64,000 nucleotides of DNA from Marivita sp030148515. GTDB taxonomy: Bacteria > Pseudomonadota > Alphaproteobacteria > Rhodobacterales > Rhodobacteraceae. Shown in pieces: positions 45,088 through 54,779 of this stretch (the first letter of the stretch is position 1; every line of letters begins with the position of its first letter). Under the pieces are notes generated by a model. It saw only the letters and a list, made by a program, of their open reading frames with translations, had not been told where the DNA came from and made no database searches. The position numbers and the translations under genes were made by a program. The DNA lies in the NCBI RefSeq assembly GCF_048006345.1, contig NZ_CP180351.1, forward strand, positions 4,154,001 through 4,218,000, given 5' to 3'.

Positions 45088-47295
45088 TCAGCTGTCCGAC
45101 AGTTGAAAGAACACGGTCGCCAGCGGCGGCACGGTGATCTCAATGGAATATGGGCAGCCGTGCATCGACATCTCCTGTGCGTCAGCACCGCCCGGATTGC
45201 CTGTGTCCGTGCCGCCATAGATCGCGGCATCAGAGTTGAATTTTTCCGCCCAGTGGCCCGTGTGTGGCACGCCAATGCGGTAATTGGTGCGCGGCACCGG
45301 TGTGAAATTCGCAACCACCAGAACCGGCGGCGTGCCCTCTTTGCCGTATCGGACCCACGAAAACACCGAATCCGCCGCGTTGCCGCCATCGATCCAGCGG
45401 AACCCGTCCTGCGACGTGTCCTTCTCGAAAAGCGCGGGCGTCGTGCGATAGAGCGAGTTCAGATCGCGCACGAGGCTCTGCATGCCCTTGTGCGGGGCGT
45501 GGTCGAGCAGATGCCAGTCCAGACTGGTCTCGTTGTTCCACTCTTGCGCTTGGGCAAATTCGCAGCCCATGAACAACAGCTTTTTGCCGGGATGCCCCCA
45601 CATGAACCCATAATAGGCCCGCAGGTTGGCAAAGCGCTGCCAGTCGTCGCCCGGCATTTTGCCCAGCATCGACCTTTTGCCATGCACCACCTCGTCATGG
45701 CTGATCGGCAGGATGAAGTTTTCCGAAAAGGCGTAATGCAGCCCGAAGGTCATCTTGTCGTGGTGATACTTCCGGTTGATCGGGTCTTCAGCCATGTAGC
45801 GAAGGGTGTCGTTCATCCACCCCATGTTCCACTTGAAGCCGAAGCCCAGACCGCCCGTGCTTGTCGGGGCGCTCACGCCCGGAAAGGCGGTGCTTTCCTC
45901 GGCGGCGGTCAGGATGCTGTCGTCGGCGGCATAGACCGTTTCGTTCATCCGCTGCATGAAGGCGATGGCCTCAAGGTTCTCGCGCCCGCCATGCTGGTTG
46001 GGGACCCATTCACCCTCTTTGCGCGAATAATCGCGGTAGAGCATGGAGGCCACGGCATCCACGCGCAGTCCGTCGATGTGATATTCCTCGAACCAGAATT
46101 TCGCGTTGGCGATCAGGAAGTTCTGCACCTCTGTCCGGCCATAGTTGTAGACCAGCGTGTTCCAGTCGGGGTGGAAGCCTTCCTTGGGGTCGGCGTGTTC
46201 ATAAAGCGGCGTGCCGTCGAACCGGCCCAGCCCGTGCTGGTCAGTCGGGAAATGCCCCGGCACCCAGTCGATGATCAGGCCAAGGCCCGCCTTGTGGCAG
46301 GCATCTACAAAGGCGCGAAACTCCTGCGGAGTGCCAAAACGGGATGTTGGCGCAAAAAGGCCCACGGGCTGATAGCCCCACGATCCGCCGAACGGGTACT
46401 CGGATACAGGCGTCAGTTCGATATGGGTGAAGCCCATGTCGCGAGCGTAATCTACCAGCATCGACGCATGTTCGAGATAGGTGAGCGACCGGTTGCCCTC
46501 TTCCGGCACGCGCCGCCAGCTTTCCAGATGCACTTCGTATATAGAAATCGGCTGGTCGATCTTCTGCTTCGCCCCGCGCTTGGACAGCCACCCGGCATCG
46601 GACCATTCAAATTCACGCAGATCACGTACGACCGACGCCGTTGCAGGGGGTAATTCCGCGCCGAACCCGACCGGGTCGGCCTTTAGCGGCAGCAGGTTGC
46701 CCGCGCCGTCGATGATTTCGTACTTGTAGACCGTCCCATCGCCCAGTCCAGGCAGGAAAATCTCATGCACGCCGGTGGCACCCCGGCGGCGCATCACGTG
46801 GCGGCGGCCATCCCACCCGTTGAAGTCACCCACAACGGACACGCGCAAAGCATTCGGCGCCCAGACGGCGAAATGCGTGCCGTCTACGCCTTCCAGTATG
46901 CAGACATGCGCGCCAAGTGCATCCCAAAGCTGGTTATGTGTGCCTTCGCCCAGAAGGTACTCGTCCATCTCGCCCAGCTTAGGGCCAAAGGCATAGGCGT
47001 CCTGTTCTTCCCAGACATCGCTGCCGCGTGTCATGCGAAGGCGGTACGCAAAGCGCTTTTTTCTGCGCGGGATCACGCCCGCAAAAAGCCCATCCGCGAC
47101 CCGCTCAAGCGTGACAAGTGCGCGCCCGGTCTTGGCGTCGATCACCTCGACACTGTCCGCCTCGGGTCGCATCGCGCGCATGACCAGAGTGCCAGCAACC
47201 TCATGCAGGCCCAGCACCGCAAAAGGATCACCGTGCCGCCCCTGAGCGATTGCGTGTCCTGCGTCGGCGTCGATCAGAGGCGCTGCCTGTGTCAT
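45088..47295 (-). CDS. glgB: 1,4-alpha-glucan branching enzyme
   Basis: 735 residues with an N-terminal N1 domain, a CBM48 (GTHFAVWAPNALRVSVVGDF) and a GH13 barrel. Catalytic Asp in GLRVDAVASMLYRDYSRKEG and Glu in TAAEESTAFPGVSAP. Introduces alpha-1,6 branches. Overlaps the glgP stop by 4 bp; 32 bp before glgC. Confidence 0.96.
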   Translation of the reverse strand: MTQAAPLIDADAGHAIAQGRHGDPFAVLGLHEVAGTLVMRAMRPEADSVEVIDAKTGRALVTLERVADGLFAGVIPRRKKRFAYRLRMTRGSDVWEEQDAYAFGPKLGEMDEYLLGEGTHNQLWDALGAHVCILEGVDGTHFAVWAPNALRVSVVGDFNGWDGRRHVMRRRGATGVHEIFLPGLGDGTVYKYEIIDGAGNLLPLKADPVGFGAELPPATASVVRDLREFEWSDAGWLSKRGAKQKIDQPISIYEVHLESWRRVPEEGNRSLTYLEHASMLVDYARDMGFTHIELTPVSEYPFGGSWGYQPVGLFAPTSRFGTPQEFRAFVDACHKAGLGLIIDWVPGHFPTDQHGLGRFDGTPLYEHADPKEGFHPDWNTLVYNYGRTEVQNFLIANAKFWFEEYHIDGLRVDAVASMLYRDYSRKEGEWVPNQHGGRENLEAIAFMQRMNETVYAADDSILTAAEESTAFPGVSAPTSTGGLGFGFKWNMGWMNDTLRYMAEDPINRKYHHDKMTFGLHYAFSENFILPISHDEVVHGKRSMLGKMPGDDWQRFANLRAYYGFMWGHPGKKLLFMGCEFAQAQEWNNETSLDWHLLDHAPHKGMQSLVRDLNSLYRTTPALFEKDTSQDGFRWIDGGNAADSVFSWVRYGKEGTPPVLVVANFTPVPRTNYRIGVPHTGHWAEKFNSDAAIYGGTDTGNPGGADAQEMSMHGCPYSIEITVPPLATVFFQLSDS

Positions 47296-49676
47296 GCCGT
47301 TTTCCCAAGCTTGGCTTTGGTCAGGCTCTCGGCGCCCCAGATGTCGCGGGCATAGCCCTTGATCGTACGGTCGGACGAGAACCAGCCCATGCTGGCGGTG
47401 TTCATCAGAGCCATCGCTGCCCAGTTCGCCGGGTTGCGATAGGCGGTGTCGGCGCGGCGCTGCGTGTCGAAATAGCTGTCGAAATCGCAGGTCACGAGGA
47501 AATAATCATGGTCATAAAGCATCCCCACAAGCCCATGATAGCGGCTTGGGTCATGTGGTGCAAAACGCCCCTCGGCGATCTGGCCCAGCACCCGCTGCAG
47601 ACGCGGGCTGGCCTCGATGGCAGCGCGGGAATAGCCGTGATGCGTGCGGCGCTCCATCACTTCTTGTGCGGTCAGACCGAAGAGGAAGAAGTTTTCCGAC
47701 CCGACATGGTCGCGGATCTCGACGTTCGCACCGTCGAGCGTGCCGATGGTCAGCGCACCGTTCAGGGCGAATTTCATGTTTCCGGTGCCGGATGCTTCTT
47801 TGCCAGCGGTCGAGATCTGTTCCGACAGGTCCGCCGCCGGGATCAGCCGTTCGGCCATCGTCACGTTGTAGTTCGGCGGATACACGATCTTGAGCCGGTC
47901 GCCGGTGATCGGATCGGCATTGATCACCTGTGCCACGTCGTTGATCAGGCGGATGATGTCCTTGGCCACGAAGTATCCCGGCGCTGCCTTGCCACCGAAG
48001 ATCTTGACCCGTGGGGTCCAGTCACCATTCGGATTGTCACGCATCTCGTTCCAGAGCGCGACAGTCTCCAGAAGGTTCATCAACTGACGTTTGTATTCGT
48101 GGATGCGCTTGATCTGCACGTCGAACATCGCGCCAGGGTCAAGTGTGACACCCATCGTCTGACCGATCCAATTGGACAGGTTCGCCTTGTTCTCGCGCTT
48201 TGACGCGTTGAACGCCTCGATGAACGCCGCATCATCGCGGTGCGTTTTCAGCGCGGTCAGTTGTTCAAGGTCCGTCACCCAGCCTTCGCCGATCGTGTCG
48301 GTGATCAGGTGCCGCAGCGACGGGTTGCAGCCATAAAGCCAGCGGCGCGGGGTGATGCCGTTGGTCTGGTTGATGATCCGGGTCGGATGGATGCGGTGCA
48401 GGTCGGCGAAAACCGTTTCCTTGACCAGTTCGGTGTGCAGCGCAGACACGCCGTTGACCTTGTGCGCCATGATGAACGCCAGTTCCCCCATCCGCACATC
48501 GCCATGTTCCAGAATACGGGGGCTGCCGGGGAATTCGCTCTGATGCGCGTGTTCGATGGCGCGGATGATGTCGAGGTGCCGGGGCAGGATGCGGCCCATG
48601 AGATGTTCGCTCCACCGCTCCAGCGCCTCGGGCAGCAGCGTATGGTTGGTGTAGGCCAGACATTTGCGCGCCAGCGGGATCGCTTCGTCCATCGGGATGG
48701 CATGCTCGTCTACCAGAATGCGCACCAGTTCCGGCCCGGCGATGGCAGGGTGCGTGTCGTTGAGCTGGATCGCCACGTAATCGGGCAGGGCGCGAATGTC
48801 GTCGTGATCCTTCAGGTAGCGGCGCAGCAGGTCCATGATCGACGCGGCGGTGAAGAAATACTCCTGCTTGAGGCGCAGTTCCTTGCCGCTTTCGGTGGTG
48901 TCGTCGGGATAGAGCACGCGGCTGATCGTGCGCGCCAGCGCCTCGGACCGACCGGCGGCGAGGTAATCTCCACGATTGAAGCTTTCGAGGTCGAAATCCT
49001 TGGATGGCTCTGCAGACCAGAGGCGGAGCGTGTTGCCCCACTCGCCCTTCCAGCCAACCACGGGCGTGTCATGCGCCGTTGCCATCACCACTTCGCCGGG
49101 GTGCCAATGCGCCTTACCTTCGTGATGTTCAACATGCCCGCCGAACCCGATGCGGTATTGTGCTTCGGGGCGTTCGAATTCCCATGCATGGCGCTGGGTC
49201 AGCCACATTTCGGGCTTTTCGACCTGCTGGCCTTGGGCAAAGCTTTGTTCGAACAAACCGTGTTCGTAACGGATGCCATAGCCGAAGGCTGGAATGCCCA
49301 AGGTTGCCAGCGAATCCATGAAACAGGCCGCCAACCGCCCCAGACCGCCATTGCCAAGTGCCGCGTCGGGTTCGTCATGTACGATGGTGCTATAGTCCTG
49401 ACCCAGTTCGGCAATCGCCGTCTTGACCTCGTCCTCCATCCGCAGGTTCGAGATCATGTCCTCGATCAACCGCCCGATGAGAAACTCCATCGACAGGTAA
49501 TAGACCCGCTTGGGCGAGGCGGCGTAGGTTTCCTTGGTCGACCGGAACCACGCTTCGACCATCTGGTCGCGCAGGACAAGCGACAGCGCGATGCGCCAGT
49601 CATAGGTCGATGCGTTCTCGGCATCTTTGCCCAGCGAGTATTTCAGACGGTTCAGAATATCGGTTTTCATGCTCAT
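47292..49676 (-). CDS. glgP: Glycogen phosphorylase
   Basis: 794 residues, GT35. Releases glucose-1-phosphate from chain ends. The PLP-lysine region EASGTGNMKFALNGALTIGT is intact, as is VQLNDTHPAIAGPELVRILV. Starts at 49691, 49676 and 49670 are all possible; 49676 (MSMKTDILNRLKYSLG) looks best. First gene of the seven-gene operon, with its promoter presumably in the ~200 bp up to 49894. Confidence 0.96.
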   Translation of the reverse strand: MSMKTDILNRLKYSLGKDAENASTYDWRIALSLVLRDQMVEAWFRSTKETYAASPKRVYYLSMEFLIGRLIEDMISNLRMEDEVKTAIAELGQDYSTIVHDEPDAALGNGGLGRLAACFMDSLATLGIPAFGYGIRYEHGLFEQSFAQGQQVEKPEMWLTQRHAWEFERPEAQYRIGFGGHVEHHEGKAHWHPGEVVMATAHDTPVVGWKGEWGNTLRLWSAEPSKDFDLESFNRGDYLAAGRSEALARTISRVLYPDDTTESGKELRLKQEYFFTAASIMDLLRRYLKDHDDIRALPDYVAIQLNDTHPAIAGPELVRILVDEHAIPMDEAIPLARKCLAYTNHTLLPEALERWSEHLMGRILPRHLDIIRAIEHAHQSEFPGSPRILEHGDVRMGELAFIMAHKVNGVSALHTELVKETVFADLHRIHPTRIINQTNGITPRRWLYGCNPSLRHLITDTIGEGWVTDLEQLTALKTHRDDAAFIEAFNASKRENKANLSNWIGQTMGVTLDPGAMFDVQIKRIHEYKRQLMNLLETVALWNEMRDNPNGDWTPRVKIFGGKAAPGYFVAKDIIRLINDVAQVINADPITGDRLKIVYPPNYNVTMAERLIPAADLSEQISTAGKEASGTGNMKFALNGALTIGTLDGANVEIRDHVGSENFFLFGLTAQEVMERRTHHGYSRAAIEASPRLQRVLGQIAEGRFAPHDPSRYHGLVGMLYDHDYFLVTCDFDSYFDTQRRADTAYRNPANWAAMALMNTASMGWFSSDRTIKGYARDIWGAESLTKAKLGKTA

Positions 49677-49894
49677 CCAGATGGGTTCCACGGTCGGGTC
49701 AAGAGTTACGATAGCGCTAACATTGGCCCCTCATACCGCAAAACGCACCAATTACCATTGCGCATTTTGCAGGGGTGATTGCCAGATTCTTCATGGAGAG
49801 GGCCAAGTGACACCAGTTTGTCTTTATGGAATAGACCCATTGCGCTGCATATCAAGGCGCTGCTTTGTGCCTTGGCCTGCGCGTCACTCCACTG

Positions 49895-50605
49895 TCACAC
49901 CGCCGCTAAGCCGCGTTTTTGCGTACCAGTGTCGTCGAAATTCTCTGGAGCAAGCCAGCGTTCGAAGCGGTGCTTCAGGCCGGGCCATTCACTGTCGATA
50001 ATCGAAAACCATGCAGTATCGCGGTTGCGGCCCTTGTAATGCGTCGCTTGGCGGAACGTGCCTTCATAGGTAAAGCCCAGCCGCTCGGCCGCCTTGCGCG
50101 ATGGTGCGTTGAGCGCGTCGCATTTCCATTCGTATCGGCGATAGCCCAACTCATCAAGAGCGCGCCGCATCATCAGAAACTGAAACTCGGTCGCGGCGCG
50201 GGTGCGTTGCAGGGCAGGTGAAAGGTTGATGAACCCGACCTCGATGCTGGCGCTGGCCGGGGTGATCCGCAGGTAGCTGGCATGACCCAAGGCGCACCCG
50301 TCCACGACAATGGCGTGCATCAAAGGATCGTCTTTCTGGATCGCCTCGTTCACCCATGCCCGGAAGTCGGCAGGATCGTTGTACGGGCCGTTGGGCAAAT
50401 AGGTCCAGATGCGGTTCACTTCATCCGCGCGGAAGGCGGTATAAAGGTCGTCCGCGTGATCCAGCGAAAGCGGCACCACAGAACAATATCGCCCCACCAT
50501 GGCGGTGCGCGGCGGCACCGGGCGCGGCGATGTGTCGGCAAGAGGCAAGCCGACGGGTTGGGTCAGCGCGTTCAGGCGCTGACCCGTGATCAGGGGATCA
50601 CTCAC
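49895..50605 (-). CDS. GNAT-family N-acetyltransferase (RimJ/RimL-like)
   Basis: 236 residues. The RimL-type fold is shown by VPLSLDHADDLYTAFRADEV, EVGFINLSPALQRTRAATEF, RRYEWKCDALNAPSRKAAER and LGFTYEGTFRQATHYKGRNR. Its ATG overlaps the stop of the aminotransferase gene by 4 bp, so the two are co-translated. Substrate unknown; small amine or protein N-terminus are both possible for the family. Confidence 0.88.
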   Translation of the reverse strand: MSDPLITGQRLNALTQPVGLPLADTSPRPVPPRTAMVGRYCSVVPLSLDHADDLYTAFRADEVNRIWTYLPNGPYNDPADFRAWVNEAIQKDDPLMHAIVVDGCALGHASYLRITPASASIEVGFINLSPALQRTRAATEFQFLMMRRALDELGYRRYEWKCDALNAPSRKAAERLGFTYEGTFRQATHYKGRNRDTAWFSIIDSEWPGLKHRFERWLAPENFDDTGTQKRGLAAV

Positions 50606-51999
50606 GCAAATTCGCGGCCCAAAGCCTCGTCAACCGATGCGATGATCTGGTTGATGTCGTCCTTGGTGGCGATCAGCGCGGGGCTGAAGCAGAGCGTGTT
50701 GTTGTAGCCGGGCAGGGACCGGTTGGTCGCGCCGATGATGATGCCTTGCTGCATGCAATCTGCGACCACTTTCTGTACCCGCTTTTCGGCCATCGGCTTG
50801 CGGGTTTCGCGGTCTTCGACCAGTTCGGCACCCAGGAACAAACCCTTGCCGCGCACGTTGCCGATGACAGCGTGCTTGTCGGCCAGCGCGTGAAGCTGGT
50901 CCAGCATGTAGTGGCCCATCGCCGTGGTGTTCTCCAGCAGACCTTCGTCCTCGATGATGCGCATGTTCTCCAGCGCCGCTGCCGGGCCAGCCGTGCAGCC
51001 GCCAAAGGTCGAGATGTCGCGGAAGTAGTTCATCGGATCGTCGGCATTGTCCTTGAACATCGAGAACACGTCCTCGGTGGTCACAAGGCAGGCAATCGCC
51101 GCATAGCCCGACGCCACACCTTTGGCCATCGTCACCATGTCGGGCTGCACGCCGTAATGCTGGTAGCCGAACCATGTGCCCGTGCGGCCCACGCCGCAGA
51201 CCACTTCGTCGATATGCAGCAGGATGTCGTACTTGCGGCAAATCTCCTGCACGCGGTCCCAATAGCCCTGCGGCGGGGTGATCACACCACCACCAGCGGT
51301 CACCGGCTCAAGGCAGAGCGCGCCGACTGTGTCCGGGCCTTCGCGAAGGATCACCTGTTCGATCTGGTCAGCGGCCCATTCGCCGTAATTCTCGGTCGGG
51401 GCGCCCTGATCGCCTGCGCGGTACTCAAGGCAATGCGGCACGCGCACGAAACCGGGCGTGAACGGCCCGTACTGCGCGTTGCGCTCGTCCTGACCTCCAG
51501 CAGACAGACAGCCGATGGTGGTGCCGTGGTAATCGCGGTCACGGTAGAGGATCTTGTGCTTGTTGCCGCCATAGCGCTTGTGCGCGATCTGGCGGACCAT
51601 CTTGAACGCCTTCTCGTTCGCCTCGGACCCCGAGTTCGTGTAGTAGACGCGGGTCATGCCCGGCATCTTCGAGATCAGCTTTTCCGAGAACAGCGCACCG
51701 GGGATCGACCCGGCGGAACCGGCAAAATAGTTCAGCTTCAGAAGCTGGTCATAAACCGCCTTGGCGATGCTTTCGCGGCCGTAGCCGACGTTCACCGTCC
51801 AGACGCCACCGGACACGGCATCCAGATGCTCTTTGCCCTTCTGGTCCCAGACCCGCATGCCTTTGCCTTCGACGATGATCCGGGGATCGTTGGTCTCGAA
51901 CGGCTTGTGCTGGATCAGGTGGTGCCACACATGGGCGCGGTCGGCTTCGACCACGTGGCTGAGATCGTTCTGGGTCAATGTACCGTCCATGGGCGTCAC
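50602..51999 (-). CDS. tpa: Taurine:pyruvate aminotransferase-like class III aminotransferase
   Basis: 465 residues, PLP fold type I. VWHHLIQHKPFETNDPRIIV, the HLDAVSGGVWTVNVGYGRES block, RVYYTNSGSEANEKAFKMVR and the lysine motif MVTMAKGVASGYAAI match Tpa as I recall it from Paracoccus/Roseobacter-type bacteria: transamination of taurine to sulfoacetaldehyde with pyruvate. Other omega-amino acids are possible substrates. No xsc, tauR or ald is in the window, so the pathway context is missing. Coupled to the GNAT gene downstream. Confidence 0.8.
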   Translation of the reverse strand: MTPMDGTLTQNDLSHVVEADRAHVWHHLIQHKPFETNDPRIIVEGKGMRVWDQKGKEHLDAVSGGVWTVNVGYGRESIAKAVYDQLLKLNYFAGSAGSIPGALFSEKLISKMPGMTRVYYTNSGSEANEKAFKMVRQIAHKRYGGNKHKILYRDRDYHGTTIGCLSAGGQDERNAQYGPFTPGFVRVPHCLEYRAGDQGAPTENYGEWAADQIEQVILREGPDTVGALCLEPVTAGGGVITPPQGYWDRVQEICRKYDILLHIDEVVCGVGRTGTWFGYQHYGVQPDMVTMAKGVASGYAAIACLVTTEDVFSMFKDNADDPMNYFRDISTFGGCTAGPAAALENMRIIEDEGLLENTTAMGHYMLDQLHALADKHAVIGNVRGKGLFLGAELVEDRETRKPMAEKRVQKVVADCMQQGIIIGATNRSLPGYNNTLCFSPALIATKDDINQIIASVDEALGREFA

Positions 52000-52155
52000 C
52001 TCGGTTTGAGAATCACAATGGGCCAGACGCGGCTGTCGATCTGGCTGGAAACATCTTGATCAGATCAGCATTGCGACGTTAGGGCCAGAGCCCGCGCACA
52101 GATAGGTCCACATTGGCGGAGTTGCGCTTGCCATGTTGCCCAAGGTTTCGGCGGT

Positions 52156-53016
52156 TCAGGACCCGTCCGCTGCCGGTGGTTCGGCGGGCGCGCCATTGAT
52201 CATGCCCATCAGCATCGCGATTTGCGCGTCCAGCCAGGCGCGCAGCTGGTCCACCATTATCACGAAAGACTCCATCGGAGCCTTCAGTTGCGGCACGGCC
52301 TCACCGACTTCGGGTGCGTACACGTAGAGGGCTGCAGCTATCGCAAACAGCAGGATGGTATAGAGAAAACCGCGCCCGAAACCGCCGGACGGTTCGTCAT
52401 CGTCTTCAAGATCGGCCTGCACACTGCGCACTTCGGTGCGTTCGCTGGAGGCGCGCAGGCTCTGATTGATCTCTTCCACATCCGGCAGCATATCGCGTCG
52501 GGATTTCGGACGATCGGCCACAGCAGCTGCGGCGGCCGCAACCGCGGCGGCTTCCGGATTTTCACCACGCAGCTTGCGCATTCTCTCCTGCGCCTGACGG
52601 GCGCGCTTTGCCGCCTCGTCTTCTGGCTCCTGCAAGCCCAGATCGGGCTGCTCTTCAAGAGTTCCAGCTTCGGCGCGGCGCGCACGCGCCTCGATCTCGG
52701 CCTCTTCACGCAGGATGTCGGCGACCGAAGGGTCAAGCTCGCGGCGCTTGGGTGGCGAGGGTGGTGCAGAATTGCCCGGTGTCGCTTCCTGATTGACCGA
52801 AGGACGATCATCGACATCCGCATCAACCTCGGGATGCCAAACCGCATCCTTCGGCGCCTTGGCGGCTGCTTCGAGGGCTTCTGGTGTATTACTGGTGTCG
52901 CGCGCCTGAAACCACGTGTTGCCGCAATTGGAACACTGAACATCCCGACCGTCCTCGGGAATGACATCGTCCGGGACTTCGTACTGCGCCCCACAACTTG
53001 GACATTTCAGCCGCAT
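52156..53016 (-). CDS. MJ0042-type zinc-ribbon membrane protein
   Basis: 286 residues. An N-terminal zinc ribbon has two CxxC pairs (LKCPSCGAQYEVPDDVIPED, then VQCSNCGNTWFQ). A long acidic/alanine-rich disordered linker (residues ~40-215) and one transmembrane helix (FLYTILLFAIAAALYVYAPE) near residue 230 follow. The function of these alphaproteobacterial proteins is not known. Divergent from ftsE with 183 bp between, a conserved neighbourhood in the order as I recall. Confidence 0.85.
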   Translation of the reverse strand: MRLKCPSCGAQYEVPDDVIPEDGRDVQCSNCGNTWFQARDTSNTPEALEAAAKAPKDAVWHPEVDADVDDRPSVNQEATPGNSAPPSPPKRRELDPSVADILREEAEIEARARRAEAGTLEEQPDLGLQEPEDEAAKRARQAQERMRKLRGENPEAAAVAAAAAAVADRPKSRRDMLPDVEEINQSLRASSERTEVRSVQADLEDDDEPSGGFGRGFLYTILLFAIAAALYVYAPEVGEAVPQLKAPMESFVIMVDQLRAWLDAQIAMLMGMINGAPAEPPAADGS

Positions 53017-53199
53017 TTTGCCTGTTGCCCCTACTCAGCTGGCCGCTACTGCACGACCAGCCCACCACCTTCTTGTTGAAATCGAACAATAAGCGCGGGT
53101 TTCCGCATGTAAATGCCCAATGTGACCGTTCCGGCGCATTGAAACCCGCACGATGCTCAGGCACAACAACGCCGAACCAGTGGCAGGGACCGAACCGCC

Positions 53200-53877
53200 G
53201 TGATTGAGTTGGAAAATGTAGCCTATAGTTATGGCGGCGGAGAATTATTGACGGACATGACCCTGAACGTGGCGCCGGGGTCGTTTCACTTTCTCACCGG
53301 CCCGTCCGGATCGGGGAAAACCACCTTCCTCAAGCTCTGCTATGGTGCCTTGCAGGCGACGGCAGGACATGTGCGCCTTTTTGAGCGCGATGTGCGTGGC
53401 CTGAGCCGCGATGACGTCGCCATCCTGCGTCGAAAAATCGGGGTGGTGCATCAGGACTGCCAGTTCCTCGACCATTTGCCAGTGACCGAAAACGTCGCGT
53501 TGCCGCTGACAGTGTCCGGGCAGGACCCCGATGGCGCGGATGCCAATCTCAAGGAGCTGCTGGCGTGGGTCGGACTGACTGGACGGGCCAATGCATTACC
53601 TCCAGAGCTGTCGGGCGGCGAACGCCAGCGCGCTGCATTGGCGCGTGCGGTCATCATGTCGCCGGATGTGATCCTTGCCGATGAACCAACCGGCAATATC
53701 GACTGGGAAATGTCGCAGCGCCTGCTGACGCTGCTGGTCGAGCTGAACCGCATGGGCAAGACGATCCTGATTGCCACCCACGACCTTGGGCTGATCCGTG
53801 CGGCCAAGGCGCAGGTGCAGACTCGGGTTCTGCGGATCTCGAACCGTCGGCTTCAGATGGCGGGGGCAGATCTGTGA
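53200..53877 (+). CDS. ftsE: Cell-division ABC ATPase FtsE
   Basis: 225 residues. Walker A GPSGSGKTTFLKL, signature ELSGGERQRAALARAV, Walker B VILADEPTGNID, H-loop IATHDLGL. With FtsX it couples ATP hydrolysis to periplasmic peptidoglycan amidases at the septum. Overlaps ftsX by 4 bp. An in-frame GTG start at 53200 gives MIELENVAYSYGGGELL. Confidence 0.94.
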   Translation: MIELENVAYSYGGGELLTDMTLNVAPGSFHFLTGPSGSGKTTFLKLCYGALQATAGHVRLFERDVRGLSRDDVAILRRKIGVVHQDCQFLDHLPVTENVALPLTVSGQDPDGADANLKELLAWVGLTGRANALPPELSGGERQRAALARAVIMSPDVILADEPTGNIDWEMSQRLLTLLVELNRMGKTILIATHDLGLIRAAKAQVQTRVLRISNRRLQMAGADL

Positions 53878-54779
53878 ATTTTGATCTGCGCACCACGGCC
53901 CGGATGCTGCAATTCGACGAACGGGCGGATCGTGTTGTTCCGCCAACCGGGTTCACCGCGCGCCTGACGCTGTTCAGCGCCTTTGCGATGTCGTTCCTCG
54001 CGGTCTTTGCCTTGGCCCTGTCGCTGGCAGCGGGCCGGGTTGCGGATCGGTGGGGCAATGAGCTGGCGCAATCCTCGACCATTCGCATCTCGGCCCCGGC
54101 GGGCGAGGTCGCCACCCAGACCGAAGCGGCGCTGCGTGTGTTGCGCACCACGCCCGGCATTGTCGATGCCCGTGCTCTGACGCTCGACGAGCAACGCGCC
54201 TTGCTCAGCCCGTGGTTCGGAGCCGATCTGCCAATCGACGACCTGCCGCTGCCACAACTGATCGACATCATTGAAACCGAGGATGGTTACGATGCTGCGG
54301 GCCTGCGCTTGCGCCTGGCCGCCGAAGCCCCTGCCGCCGTGCTGGACGACCACGCCCGATGGCGGCGTCCGCTTATTGATGCGGCGTCCCGGCTGCGGCT
54401 TTTGGGCTGGGCGTCGATCCTGCTGATCGCGACGGCTGCGGCGGCCATGGTGACGCTGGCTGCCAATGCCGCCCTTGCCGCCAACGCACAGGTGATTGCC
54501 GTACTCCGGCTGGTCGGTGCCAAGGATACCTATATCGCAAGCGCTTTTGTGCGGCGTTTTGCGCTGCGGGCACTGACCGGCGCTGCCTTTGGCACGCTCA
54601 CGGGGATCATCGCGCTGGTGCTTGTGCCGTCCGGCAGCGAAACCGCAGGGGTGCTCACCGATCTGAGCATTCAGGGCATCGGCTGGGTCTGGGTGGTGCT
54701 GATCCCGCCGTTGTCCGGGCTGGTTGCATTCGTCGCCACGCGCTATGCGGCGGGACGTGTGTTGGAGGACTTGGCCTGA
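53874..54779 (+). CDS. ftsX: Cell-division protein FtsX
   Basis: 301 residues. Four predicted helices: one at residues ~35-55 (FSAFAMSFLAVFALALSLAA), then a ~110-residue periplasmic loop, then three near the C-terminus; this is the FtsX topology. AVLRLVGAKDTYIASAFVRR is the typical FtsX/MacB coupling segment. GTG start. Overlaps ftsE and plsC. Confidence 0.88.
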   Translation: MNFDLRTTARMLQFDERADRVVPPTGFTARLTLFSAFAMSFLAVFALALSLAAGRVADRWGNELAQSSTIRISAPAGEVATQTEAALRVLRTTPGIVDARALTLDEQRALLSPWFGADLPIDDLPLPQLIDIIETEDGYDAAGLRLRLAAEAPAAVLDDHARWRRPLIDAASRLRLLGWASILLIATAAAAMVTLAANAALAANAQVIAVLRLVGAKDTYIASAFVRRFALRALTGAAFGTLTGIIALVLVPSGSETAGVLTDLSIQGIGWVWVVLIPPLSGLVAFVATRYAAGRVLEDLA

